DNA of 8,470 nucleotides from Sulfurovum sp. (GCA_015493425.1 WGDG01000134.1:1-8470); one strand, 5' to 3'. Shown: positions 1 to 5,107, numbered from the stretch's first letter. The notes: generated by a model not told the origin, from the letters alone. Made by a program: numbers and translations.

Positions 1-11
1 ACTCACCACCA
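1..11 (+). tRNA. 3' end of a tRNA, probably tRNA-Tyr (cut by window edge)
   Basis: The first 11 bases read as a tRNA 3' end: a 7-base acceptor strand ACTCACC, discriminator A, then encoded CCA. The identity as tRNA-Tyr is an inference. In Escherichia coli the cluster upstream of tufB runs Thr, Tyr, Gly, Thr, and the next two genes here are Gly(TCC) and Thr(GGT), so Tyr is the expected occupant. E. coli tRNA-Tyr also ends with an ACC acceptor sequence and discriminator A. The body and anticodon lie outside the window, so the identity cannot be proved here. Confidence 0.55.
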
Positions 12-30
12 TGTTAAGTCATACAAAGAC

Positions 31-107
31 GCGGGAATAGCTCAGTTGGCTAGAGCGTCAGCCTTCCAAGCTGAGGGTCGCGGGTTCGAGTCCCGTTTCC
101 CGCTCCA
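31..107 (+). tRNA. tRNA-Gly (anticodon TCC)
   Basis: This is a complete cloverleaf with encoded CCA. The acceptor GCGGGAA (31-37) pairs with TTCCCGC (97-103), the discriminator is T104 and CCA is 105-107. The anticodon stem TCAGC/GCTGA encloses loop CTTCCAA, with anticodon TCC at 65-67, which reads GGA and GGG codons. The T-loop GGTTCGAGTCCC is canonical. It lies 19 nt after the preceding tRNA end and is probably co-transcribed with it. Confidence 0.97.
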
Positions 108-241
108 TGAACTGGGAGCTGTGTGAATTATGTACTTAACAGAAATTACTTCACATATTAAGCTTTCCAAAACCATACTTGTCATCAATTAAACCATAAA
201 TAGAACTTCTATTGCGTTTAACTGATAATCGACACAGGTAC

Positions 242-316
<75 letters not shown>

Positions 317-323
317 GAACCAG

Positions 324-367
324 ATATGGACAAAAGTGTTACATCCTTGTAACAGTTCTGTCCATAT
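324..367 (+). repeat. Near-perfect 20-bp inverted repeat upstream of the tuf promoter
   Basis: The left arm 324-343 and right arm 348-367 are separated by TCCT and match at 18 of 20 positions. The outer 9 bp (ATATGGACA/TGTCCATAT) and inner 7 bp (TGTTACA/TGTAACA) are perfect, joined by a short AA/TT stretch flanked by two mismatches. In RNA it would form a long stable hairpin 8 nt after tRNA-Thr. No run of T follows the right arm, so it is not a typical intrinsic terminator. It ends just before the -35-like part of the tuf promoter. It could be a terminator or processing structure for the tRNA transcript, or a protein-binding palindrome. The role is unknown. Confidence 0.75.
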
Positions 368-370
368 AGG

Positions 371-391
371 TTAAGATGTTTTGGCTATAAT
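371..391 (+). promoter_or_regulatory. Predicted housekeeping-sigma promoter of tuf
   Basis: A perfect -10 TATAAT lies at 386-391, preceded by TTTTGG (a T-rich -16 stretch) and TTAAGATGTT at 371-380. As I recall it, the Campylobacter sigma-70 consensus has a TTTAAGTnTT-like upstream block, a T-rich -16 region and TATAAT rather than a classic TTGACA box. This site fits that pattern. Transcription would start near 397-399, giving a tuf leader of about 31 nt. The inverted repeat at 324-367 abuts its upstream side. Confidence 0.75.
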
Positions 392-429
392 ACTGCCTTT
401 AAATCAACAATTTAAGCTAGGAGAAAAGC

Positions 430-1638
430 ATGGCTAAAGAAAAATTCGAACGTACGAAACCGCACGTTAACATCGGTACTATCGGTCACGTCGACCATGG
501 TAAGACCACTCTTACTGCTGCAATTACTGCTGTACTTGCGACAAAGAACGAAACTGCAATGATGGACTATGATCAGATCGACAACGCTCCAGAAGAGAGA
601 GAAAGAGGGATCACAATCGCTACTTCTCACGTAGAGTATGAAACTGAGAACAGACACTATGCCCACGTTGACTGTCCAGGTCACGCCGACTATGTTAAAA
701 ACATGATTACCGGTGCTGCTCAGATGGATGGTGCGATCCTCGTTATCGCTGCAACTGACGGACCAATGGCTCAGACTCGTGAGCACATCCTTCTTTCCAA
801 GCAGGTAGGTGTACCATACATCGTTGTATTCCTGAATAAAGAAGATCAGCTTGACGAAGAAGACAAAGAAGAGATGCTCGAACTGGTTGAAATGGAAGTT
901 CGCGAACTGCTTTCTGAGTATGACTTCCCGGGTGATGATACACCAATCGTAGCCGGTTCAGCATTCCAGGCACTTGAAGAAGCAAAAGCAGGTAATATCG
1001 GACCATGGTCTGAAAAAATCATCGCTCTTATGGACGAAGTAGATAACTATATTCCAGAGCCTAAACGTGAAACTGACAAAGACTTCCTGATGCCTATCGA
1101 AGACATCTTTACTATTCAGGGACGTGGTACAGTTGTAACCGGTAAAGTTGACCGTGGTCAGGTATGTGTTGGTGACGAAGTTGAAATCGTTGGTCTTAAA
1201 GACACAATGAAAACAACTGTTACAGGTGTTGAAATGTTCCGTAAGGAAATGGACTGTGGTATCGCAGGTGACAACTGTGGTGTTCTTATCCGTGGTATCG
1301 GTAAAGAAGAAGTACAAAGAGGTATGGTTCTTTGTAAGCCAGGTTCAATCACACCTCACACCAAGTTCGAAGCAGAAGTATATGTACTGACAAAAGAGGA
1401 AGGTGGTAGACATACACCATTCTTCAACAACTATAGACCTCAGTTCTATGTACGTACAACAGACGTTACCGGTTCAGTACAGCTTCAGGAAGGTACTGAA
1501 ATGGTTATGCCAGGTGACAACGTTAAAATCGACGTTGAACTTATCGCACCAATCGCTCTCGAAGAGGGTACAAGATTCGCTATCCGTGAAGGTGGTAGAA
1601 CTGTTGGTGCGGGTGTTGTTTCTAAGATCATTGCTTAA
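430..1638 (+). CDS. tuf: Elongation factor Tu
   Basis: EF-Tu is the cytoplasmic GTPase that brings aminoacyl-tRNA to the ribosomal A site. The protein has 402 residues, close to the usual 393-400. The GTPase domain (about 1-205) shows GHVDHGKT at 19-26 (P-loop), RGITI at 59-63 (switch I), DCPGH at 81-85 with the catalytic His85, and NKED at 136-139. The G5 motif reads SAF at 177-179 where SAL is usual. Beta-barrel domains 2 and 3 follow, with conserved GRGTVVTG (231-238) and GGRHTPF in domain 3. It has five cysteines (82, 246, 276, 283, 302), four of them in domain 2. AGGAGA at 419-424 sets the ATG start. It has its own promoter, with rpmG 54 nt downstream. Confidence 0.99.
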   Translation: MAKEKFERTKPHVNIGTIGHVDHGKTTLTAAITAVLATKNETAMMDYDQIDNAPEERERGITIATSHVEYETENRHYAHVDCPGHADYVKNMITGAAQMDGAILVIAATDGPMAQTREHILLSKQVGVPYIVVFLNKEDQLDEEDKEEMLELVEMEVRELLSEYDFPGDDTPIVAGSAFQALEEAKAGNIGPWSEKIIALMDEVDNYIPEPKRETDKDFLMPIEDIFTIQGRGTVVTGKVDRGQVCVGDEVEIVGLKDTMKTTVTGVEMFRKEMDCGIAGDNCGVLIRGIGKEEVQRGMVLCKPGSITPHTKFEAEVYVLTKEEGGRHTPFFNNYRPQFYVRTTDVTGSVQLQEGTEMVMPGDNVKIDVELIAPIALEEGTRFAIREGGRTVGAGVVSKIIA

Positions 1639-1646
1639 GACAACTT

Positions 1647-1669
1647 TGCGAGAGGCTTTGCCTTTCGCA
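1647..1669 (+). other. Stem-loop between tuf and rpmG
   Basis: The 10-base arms 1647-1656 (TGCGAGAGGC) and 1660-1669 (GCCTTTCGCA) pair completely with one G-U wobble around a TTT loop, starting 8 nt after the tuf stop codon. The base that follows is G, then CCC, not a T run, so this is unlikely to be an efficient terminator. It could protect the 3' end of the tuf message, cause partial termination, or mark a processing site. This would help tuf be expressed above the downstream genes. The function is inferred. Confidence 0.6.
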
Positions 1670-1692
1670 GCCCTTACAATTAGGAGATAACC

Positions 1693-1845
1693 ATGAGAGA
1701 AACTGTTCACCTAGGATGTGAGAAGTGTACAAGACGTAACTATCACACAACAAAGAACAAAAAAACGACAACAGAAAAACTTGCATTGAAAAAATACTGT
1801 AAGTGGTGTAAAGAGCACACTGTTCACAAAGAGATGAAGCTGTAA
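1693..1845 (+). CDS. rpmG: 50S ribosomal protein L33 (bL33), zinc-ribbon form
   Basis: The gene encodes 50 residues beginning MRETVHLGCEKC and ending HKEMKL, the normal size for L33, a small large-subunit protein near the E site. Two CxxC pairs (Cys9/Cys12 and Cys36/Cys39) form a zinc ribbon, so this is the zinc-binding (C+) type rather than the cysteine-free paralogue some bacteria induce under zinc starvation. It is rich in Lys, Arg and Thr, as expected for an rRNA binder. TAGGAG at 1681-1686 lies 6 nt upstream of the ATG. It sits between tuf and tRNA-Trp, as in other Campylobacterota. Confidence 0.96.
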   Translation: MRETVHLGCEKCTRRNYHTTKNKKTTTEKLALKKYCKWCKEHTVHKEMKL

Positions 1846-1863
1846 GGTTTCACTCTTTTCTTT

Positions 1864-1939
1864 AGGCCAATAGCTCAGTTGGTAGAGCACTGGTCTCCAA
1901 AACCAGGTGCCGGGGGTTCGAGCCCCTCTTGGCCTGCCA
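1864..1939 (+). tRNA. tRNA-Trp (anticodon CCA), embedded in the operon
   Basis: This is a complete cloverleaf with encoded CCA. The acceptor AGGCCAA (1864-1870) pairs with TTGGCCT (1929-1935), the discriminator is G1936 and CCA is 1937-1939. The anticodon stem CTGGT/ACCAG encloses loop CTCCAAA, with anticodon CCA at 1897-1899 reading UGG. It lies 18 nt after the rpmG stop and 19 nt before the secE start, with no clear promoter in the 18-nt gap. It is probably cut out of the polycistronic message, which would separate the tuf-rpmG mRNA from the secE-nusG mRNA. Confidence 0.98.
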
Positions 1940-1958
1940 TAACAAAGGTAAACATACT

Positions 1959-2138
1959 ATGGGAAAATTTTCAACATTTATCGCAAATGCAAGAGCAGAG
2001 CTGCATAAAGTAATATTTCCAACCAAAGTACAGGTAAGACAAGCATTTTTAGCAGTTGTTCTCGTAGTAACTGTCATTTCAATATTTTTAGCATTGGTTG
2101 ATCTTATGATGTCAGCCATCGTAGCTTCAGTTTTATAA
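1959..2138 (+). CDS. secE: Preprotein translocase subunit SecE
   Basis: This 59-residue protein clamps SecY in the inner-membrane Sec channel. The N-terminal amphipathic region carries the family motif as ELHKVIFPTK (14-23), where Phe20 replaces the Trp common in other bacteria. One hydrophobic segment at about 29-47 is the transmembrane helix. This is the short single-span form, unlike the three-span E. coli protein. The ATG at 1959 is chosen over an in-frame TTG at 1929. The TTG falls inside tRNA-Trp, while the ATG has AAAGG at 1944-1948 and gives the expected N-terminus. nusG follows after 12 nt, the usual secE-nusG pairing. Confidence 0.95.
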   Translation: MGKFSTFIANARAELHKVIFPTKVQVRQAFLAVVLVVTVISIFLALVDLMMSAIVASVL

Positions 2139-2150
2139 TTAGGACACACA

Positions 2151-2681
2151 ATGGCATTTCAATGGTATGCAATTCAAACATATGCAGGCAGTGAACAGGC
2201 TGTTAAAAGAGGCATTGAACAGCTTGCAAAAGATTACGGTATCGAAGATAAAATCGAACGAATCGTTGTTCCTACCGAAGAGGTCATCGAAGTTAAAAAT
2301 GGCGAAAAGAAAATTACCGAGCGTACACTCTATTCAGGGTATGTATTTGCACAGATAGACCTGGATACTGATCTGTGGCACAAGATTCAGTCTTTGCCGA
2401 AAGTATCTAGATTTATCGGTGAACAAAAAACACCAACCCCTCTTACTGAAGCGGATATCAAAGTGATCCTCGACAAAATGGAGCAGAAACAGGCTCCTCG
2501 TCCGAAGGTCGATTTCGAAACGGGCGAAATGGTACGTATTATCGACGGACCGTTTGCAAACTTTACCGGTATGGTCGAAGAGTATGATCTTGATCATGGT
2601 AAACTGAAGCTGAACGTTTCAATCTTTGGTAGAAACACACCAGTTGAAATTCTCTATACTCAGGTAGAGAAGATCATATAA
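2151..2681 (+). CDS. nusG: Transcription termination/antitermination factor NusG
   Basis: NusG binds RNA polymerase through its NGN domain and contacts Rho or ribosomal protein S10 through its KOW domain, tuning elongation and transcription-translation coupling. The 176-residue length is typical. The NGN domain spans about 1-105, beginning QWYAIQTYAGSE and containing YSGYVFAQ. After a linker, the KOW domain (about 122-176) shows GEMVRIIDGPF and SIFGRNTPVEI, near-identical in pattern to known NusG. AGGA at 2141-2144 precedes the ATG by 6 nt. It is 12 nt from secE and 36 nt from rplK, consistent with one transcript. Confidence 0.98.
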   Translation: MAFQWYAIQTYAGSEQAVKRGIEQLAKDYGIEDKIERIVVPTEEVIEVKNGEKKITERTLYSGYVFAQIDLDTDLWHKIQSLPKVSRFIGEQKTPTPLTEADIKVILDKMEQKQAPRPKVDFETGEMVRIIDGPFANFTGMVEEYDLDHGKLKLNVSIFGRNTPVEILYTQVEKII

Positions 2682-2717
2682 GGCCTCTACGGTCAAATCA
2701 CACAAAGGAAGAACAGT

Positions 2718-3143
2718 ATGGCAAAGAAAATAGCTGAAAAGTTTAAAATGATGATCCCTGCGGGTCAGGCTAACCCATCACCACCAGTTGGGCCGGCACT
2801 CGGTCAGCGTGGTGTCAATATTATGGAATTCTGTAAAGCATTCAACGAAAAGACAAAAGATAAAATGGGCTTCAAAATCCCTGTCATTGTTACTGTCTAT
2901 ACTGACAGAAGCTTTACATTTGAAACCAAGCAACCACCTGCTTCAGACCTGATCCTCAAAGCAGCAGGACTGAAAAAAGGTACAGACAACCCACTGCTTA
3001 ACAAGGTCGGTTCAATTACAAAAGCGCAGCTTGAAGAGATCATCGATCAAAAGATTGCAGACCTCAATACAACTGACAGAGAAGCAGCAGCAAGAATCCT
3101 TGCAGGAAGCTGTAGAAGTATGGGTGTAGAGATCGTAGATTAA
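2718..3143 (+). CDS. rplK: 50S ribosomal protein L11 (uL11)
   Basis: L11 is part of the GTPase-associated centre at the base of the stalk, binding 23S rRNA helices 43-44. It affects EF-G turnover and stringent-factor activation. The length is 141 residues, as usual. The proline-rich N-terminal loop PPVGPALGQ (22-30) is the conserved site linked to thiostrepton action. The C-terminal RNA-binding domain ends RSMGVEIVD. Cys39 lies in MEFCKAFN, and Cys132 lies in AGSCRSMG where many relatives have Ala. AAGGAAG at 2705-2711 is the ribosome-binding site. Confidence 0.98.
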   Translation: MAKKIAEKFKMMIPAGQANPSPPVGPALGQRGVNIMEFCKAFNEKTKDKMGFKIPVIVTVYTDRSFTFETKQPPASDLILKAAGLKKGTDNPLLNKVGSITKAQLEEIIDQKIADLNTTDREAAARILAGSCRSMGVEIVD

Positions 3144-3166
3144 TATCTACCTTGAAACAATCACAA

Positions 3167-3188
3167 CCACATGATTTAAAAGATGTGG
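3167..3188 (+). other. Small stem-loop in the rplK-rplA spacer
   Basis: CCACAT (3167-3172) pairs perfectly with ATGTGG (3183-3188) around a 10-nt loop, ending 12 nt before the rplA ribosome-binding site CGGAGA (3201-3206). It might modulate rplA translation or be an L1 target. L1 autoregulation is well known for the L11-L1 message, but in E. coli the site is upstream of rplK. Six pairs with an A/T-rich loop is weak evidence. Confidence 0.3.
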
Positions 3189-3211
3189 GAGCATAGAAAG
3201 CGGAGAAAACA

Positions 3212-3916
3212 ATGGCAAAGAAACTTAGCAAAAGAAGAGAAGCACTTCTTAAAAAAATCGATCCGACTAAAAAGTATGGTGTAGATGAGGCAATGGCTAC
3301 ACTTAAAGAGCTCAAGTCTGCAAAATTCGACGAAACTGTCGAAGTGGCACTGAATCTAAACGTTGACCCAAGACATGCTGATCAAATGGTAAGAGGGTCT
3401 GTTGTTCTTCCTAATGGAACGGGTAAAAACGTCAGAGTTGCCGTATTTGCAAAAGATGCAAAAGCTGATGAAGCAAAAGCAGCCGGTGCTGATCTTGTTG
3501 GTTCGGACGAACTGATTGAGCAGATTCAGGCAGGGAATATCGATTTCGATATCGTTATCTCTACTCCTGATATGATGGGTGTTCTTGGTAAAGTAGCAAG
3601 AATCCTCGGACCCAAAGGGCTGATGCCTAACCCTAAAACAGGTACTGTCACTATGGATGTCACAAAAGCAGTTGAGAATGCAAAAGGCGGACAGGTAAAC
3701 TTCCGTGTCGACAAAAAAGGTAATATCCATGCAGGTATCGGTAAAGTCTCTTTTGACACTGAGAAGATCAAAGAGAACTTTAATACCTTTATGGAAGCGA
3801 TCAATAAAGCGAAGCCTGCATCTGCAAAGGGTAGATACATCACCAACGCGGCAGTATCCCTGACAATGAGCCCGTCAGTGACACTTGACACTGCTGAAGT
3901 AATGGATATCAAGTAA
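3212..3916 (+). CDS. rplA: 50S ribosomal protein L1 (uL1)
   Basis: L1 forms the mobile L1 stalk that guides deacylated tRNA out of the E site, and in many bacteria it represses its own L11-L1 message. The protein has 234 residues, the normal length. The conserved block in the second domain reads GPKGLMPNPKTGTV (133-146), and the terminal domain shows the family pattern TNAAVSLTMSPSV. CGGAGA at 3201-3206 lies upstream of the ATG. The 68-nt gap after rplK and the 200-nt gap to rplJ split the cluster into L11-L1 and L10-L12 pairs, as in E. coli. Confidence 0.98.
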   Translation: MAKKLSKRREALLKKIDPTKKYGVDEAMATLKELKSAKFDETVEVALNLNVDPRHADQMVRGSVVLPNGTGKNVRVAVFAKDAKADEAKAAGADLVGSDELIEQIQAGNIDFDIVISTPDMMGVLGKVARILGPKGLMPNPKTGTVTMDVTKAVENAKGGQVNFRVDKKGNIHAGIGKVSFDTEKIKENFNTFMEAINKAKPASAKGRYITNAAVSLTMSPSVTLDTAEVMDIK

Positions 3917-3924
3917 ACTTGATT

Positions 3925-3949
3925 TACAGCGGAGGTTTTCCTCCCTGTA
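3925..3949 (+). other. Stem-loop just after rplA (possible weak terminator or processing site)
   Basis: TACAG and GGAGG pair with CCTCC and CTGTA around a TTTT loop, giving 10 pairs with one bulged C at 3930, starting 8 nt after the rplA stop. A modest T-rich stretch (AATTTT, 3956-3961) follows 6 nt later. The arm contains a perfect GGAGG, a strong ribosome-binding sequence with no start codon nearby. The structure may cause partial termination or protect the L11-L1 mRNA 3' end. Function is inferred. Confidence 0.5.
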
Positions 3950-3960
3950 TATACTAATTT

Positions 3961-4111
3961 TCATCGGTAAAAGTGCGCTTTTACGGCTGAAGACTTAGGC
4001 TTGCCAAGGTCTTGATCTTAGACTGAAGATAACGGGGGCGTAAGCTTAATTAGTCTGGTAGAAATACCGGGCGGGCACTTTCGGTGCACCCTGTTTGAAG
4101 GTCGGAAGGAG
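3961..4111 (+). promoter_or_regulatory. Probable L10 autoregulatory leader of rplJ-rplL
   Basis: The 200-nt region between rplA and rplJ is too long and too structured for a simple spacer. Visible stems include GTAAAAG/CTTTTAC (3967-3973 with 3978-3984, loop TGCG), AAGAC/GTCTT (near 3990-4012), AGACT/AGTCT (4020-4024 with 4052-4056), and GGGCAC/GTGCACC (4073-4078 with 4084-4090) with one bulged A at 4088. GCTTAAT at 4044-4050, just before the closing AGTCT strand, resembles a block I recall from known L10 leaders. In E. coli and Bacillus the L10-L12 complex binds such a leader and lowers its own synthesis. The limits and fold are approximate, and no covariance model was run. Confidence 0.65.
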
Positions 4112-4116
4112 TAGAA

Positions 4117-4605
4117 ATGACTAGAGCTAGAAAAGAAGAACTTGTAGCAGAGATGACTGAAGCGTTTAAAGACGCTGGTGCCATCATCGTCTGTGATTAC
4201 AAGGGTATGACTGTTGAAGATCTCGAAGCAGTGCGTAATATGGCACGTGAAGAAGAGACAAAAGTTAAGGTCATCAAGAACAGACTGGCTGCGATTGCAT
4301 TGGAAAATGCAGGATGTGAGCCGGTTGATTTCAAAGATACCAACCTTGTAATCTGGGGTGATACTCAGGTATTGCCTTGTAAGATCGCTGATAAAGCGGC
4401 TACACAGTTCAAAGAACACTTTTCGATCAAAACAGGTTTGATCGAAGGTAAAGTGGCGTCTATGGAAACCATCAATGCGATGGCAAAACTTCCAACAAGA
4501 GACGAACTGCTTGGTATGCTTCTCAATGTTTGGAATGCACCGATCACCAACTTTACTATCGGCTTGAAAGCGCTTGCTGAGAAAAAAGAATCAGAAGAGG
4601 CTTAA
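4117..4605 (+). CDS. rplJ: 50S ribosomal protein L10 (uL10)
   Basis: L10 anchors the L12 dimers to the ribosome, forming the stalk base with L11. The protein has 162 residues, in the family range. The N-terminal rRNA-binding domain includes DYKGMTVEDL (27-36) and VIKNRL (52-57). The C-terminal helix (about 128-157, from RDELLG to KALAEK) is where L12 dimers dock. Cysteines at 26, 67 and 88 are more than I expect for this family. GGAAGGAG at 4104-4111 is a strong ribosome-binding site, and the long upstream leader probably controls it. Confidence 0.98.
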   Translation: MTRARKEELVAEMTEAFKDAGAIIVCDYKGMTVEDLEAVRNMAREEETKVKVIKNRLAAIALENAGCEPVDFKDTNLVIWGDTQVLPCKIADKAATQFKEHFSIKTGLIEGKVASMETINAMAKLPTRDELLGMLLNVWNAPITNFTIGLKALAEKKESEEA

Positions 4606-4613
4606 TGTGGGGT

Positions 4614-4633
4614 GAGAGCCGCACGGCTCTTTT
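4614..4633 (+). terminator. Hairpin plus T-run between rplJ and rplL (attenuator-like)
   Basis: AGAGCC (4615-4620) and GGCTCT (4625-4630) form a perfect 6-bp, GC-rich stem with loop GCAC, and the T tract is TTTT (4630-4633). It starts 9 nt after the rplJ stop. This has the form of a short intrinsic terminator, probably partial because rplL downstream is needed in excess over rplJ. It could instead be a processing or stabilising hairpin. The T-run overlaps a perfect TTGACA (4632-4637), which could be the upstream box of a separate rplL promoter, though no good -10 sits at the right distance. Confidence 0.55.
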
Positions 4634-4687
4634 GACAAGAGGCAAATCTTGGTAAATCTGAAAAATTGTTCATAAAAGGAAAAAACT

Positions 4688-5062
4688 ATGGCAACAACTA
4701 AAGAAGATGTATTAGAATTTATTTCTAACCTTTCTGTACTTGAGCTTTCTGAGCTTGTAAAAGAATTTGAAGAAAAATTTGGTGTAACTGCACAGGCAAC
4801 TGTCGTTGCTGCCGGTGGTGCCGGTGGTGCTGCTGAAGCTGAAGAAGAGCAAACTGAGTTCAATGTTGTTCTGACTGATGCAGGTCCTAAGAAGATCAAC
4901 ACTATTAAAGTTGTAAGAGCGATTACCGGTCTTGGACTGAAAGAAGCGAAAGCTGCTGTTGAAGATACTCCGTCTGTTCTTAAAGAGGGTGTTTCTAAAG
5001 AAGAAGCAGAAGAGCTCAAAAAACAGATCGAAGAAGCTGGTGCTTCTTGTGAGCTGAAATAA
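4688..5062 (+). CDS. rplL: 50S ribosomal protein L7/L12 (bL12)
   Basis: L12 is the multi-copy stalk protein that recruits the translation GTPases. It has 124 residues, the usual size. An N-terminal dimerisation helix pair (about 1-35) binds L10. An Ala/Gly/Glu-rich hinge (about 37-54, with AAGGAGGAAEAEEE) follows. The C-terminal domain (about 55-124) carries the factor-binding helix region GLGLKEAKAAVEDTP. The C-terminus reads GASCELK, where Val or a similar residue is usual at the Cys121 position. AAAAGGA at 4674-4680 precedes the ATG. The 82-nt gap from rplJ contains an attenuator-like hairpin. Confidence 0.98.
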   Translation: MATTKEDVLEFISNLSVLELSELVKEFEEKFGVTAQATVVAAGGAGGAAEAEEEQTEFNVVLTDAGPKKINTIKVVRAITGLGLKEAKAAVEDTPSVLKEGVSKEEAEELKKQIEEAGASCELK

Positions 5063-5078
5063 GCTTCAAGCTTTTTTA

Positions 5079-5101
5079 AAAGAGGGGTACAACCCCTCTT
5101 T
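5079..5101 (+). terminator. Hairpin after rplL (attenuator before rpoB)
   Basis: AAAGAGGGG (5079-5087) and CCCCTCTTT (5093-5101) make a perfect 9-bp stem with loop TACAA, 16 nt after the rplL stop. The sequence after it is TG-rich (GTGTGTT) rather than a pure T run, so termination is probably incomplete. Just before it, AAGC/GCTT with T6 (5061-5077) is a second weak terminator-like motif. In E. coli a partial terminator at the same place lets only a fraction of ribosomal-protein transcripts continue into rpoB. This is the likely counterpart, by position and shape. Confidence 0.6.
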
Positions 5102-5107
5102 GTGTGT

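Noticed and set aside
122..155. TGTGAA/TTCACA inverted repeat in the tRNA-Gly to tRNA-Thr spacer
   Set aside because: There are only 6 pairs around a 22-nt loop, easily found by chance in A/T-rich DNA. The half-site spacing is too wide for a CRP site.
398..416. TTTAA repeats in the tuf leader as an HP1043-type response-regulator box
   Set aside because: The repeat period is 13 nt, not the 11 nt I recall for that direct repeat, and the site lies downstream of the predicted start.
1929..1958. Ten-codon N-terminal extension of SecE from TTG at 1929
   Set aside because: It lies partly within the tRNA-Trp acceptor strand and CCA. The ATG at 1959 has a ribosome-binding site and gives the normal SecE N-terminus.
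2134..2139. TATAAT at the secE stop as a nusG promoter
   Set aside because: It falls on the secE stop codon. A start near 2146 would leave only about 5 nt of leader and cut off the AGGA ribosome-binding site.
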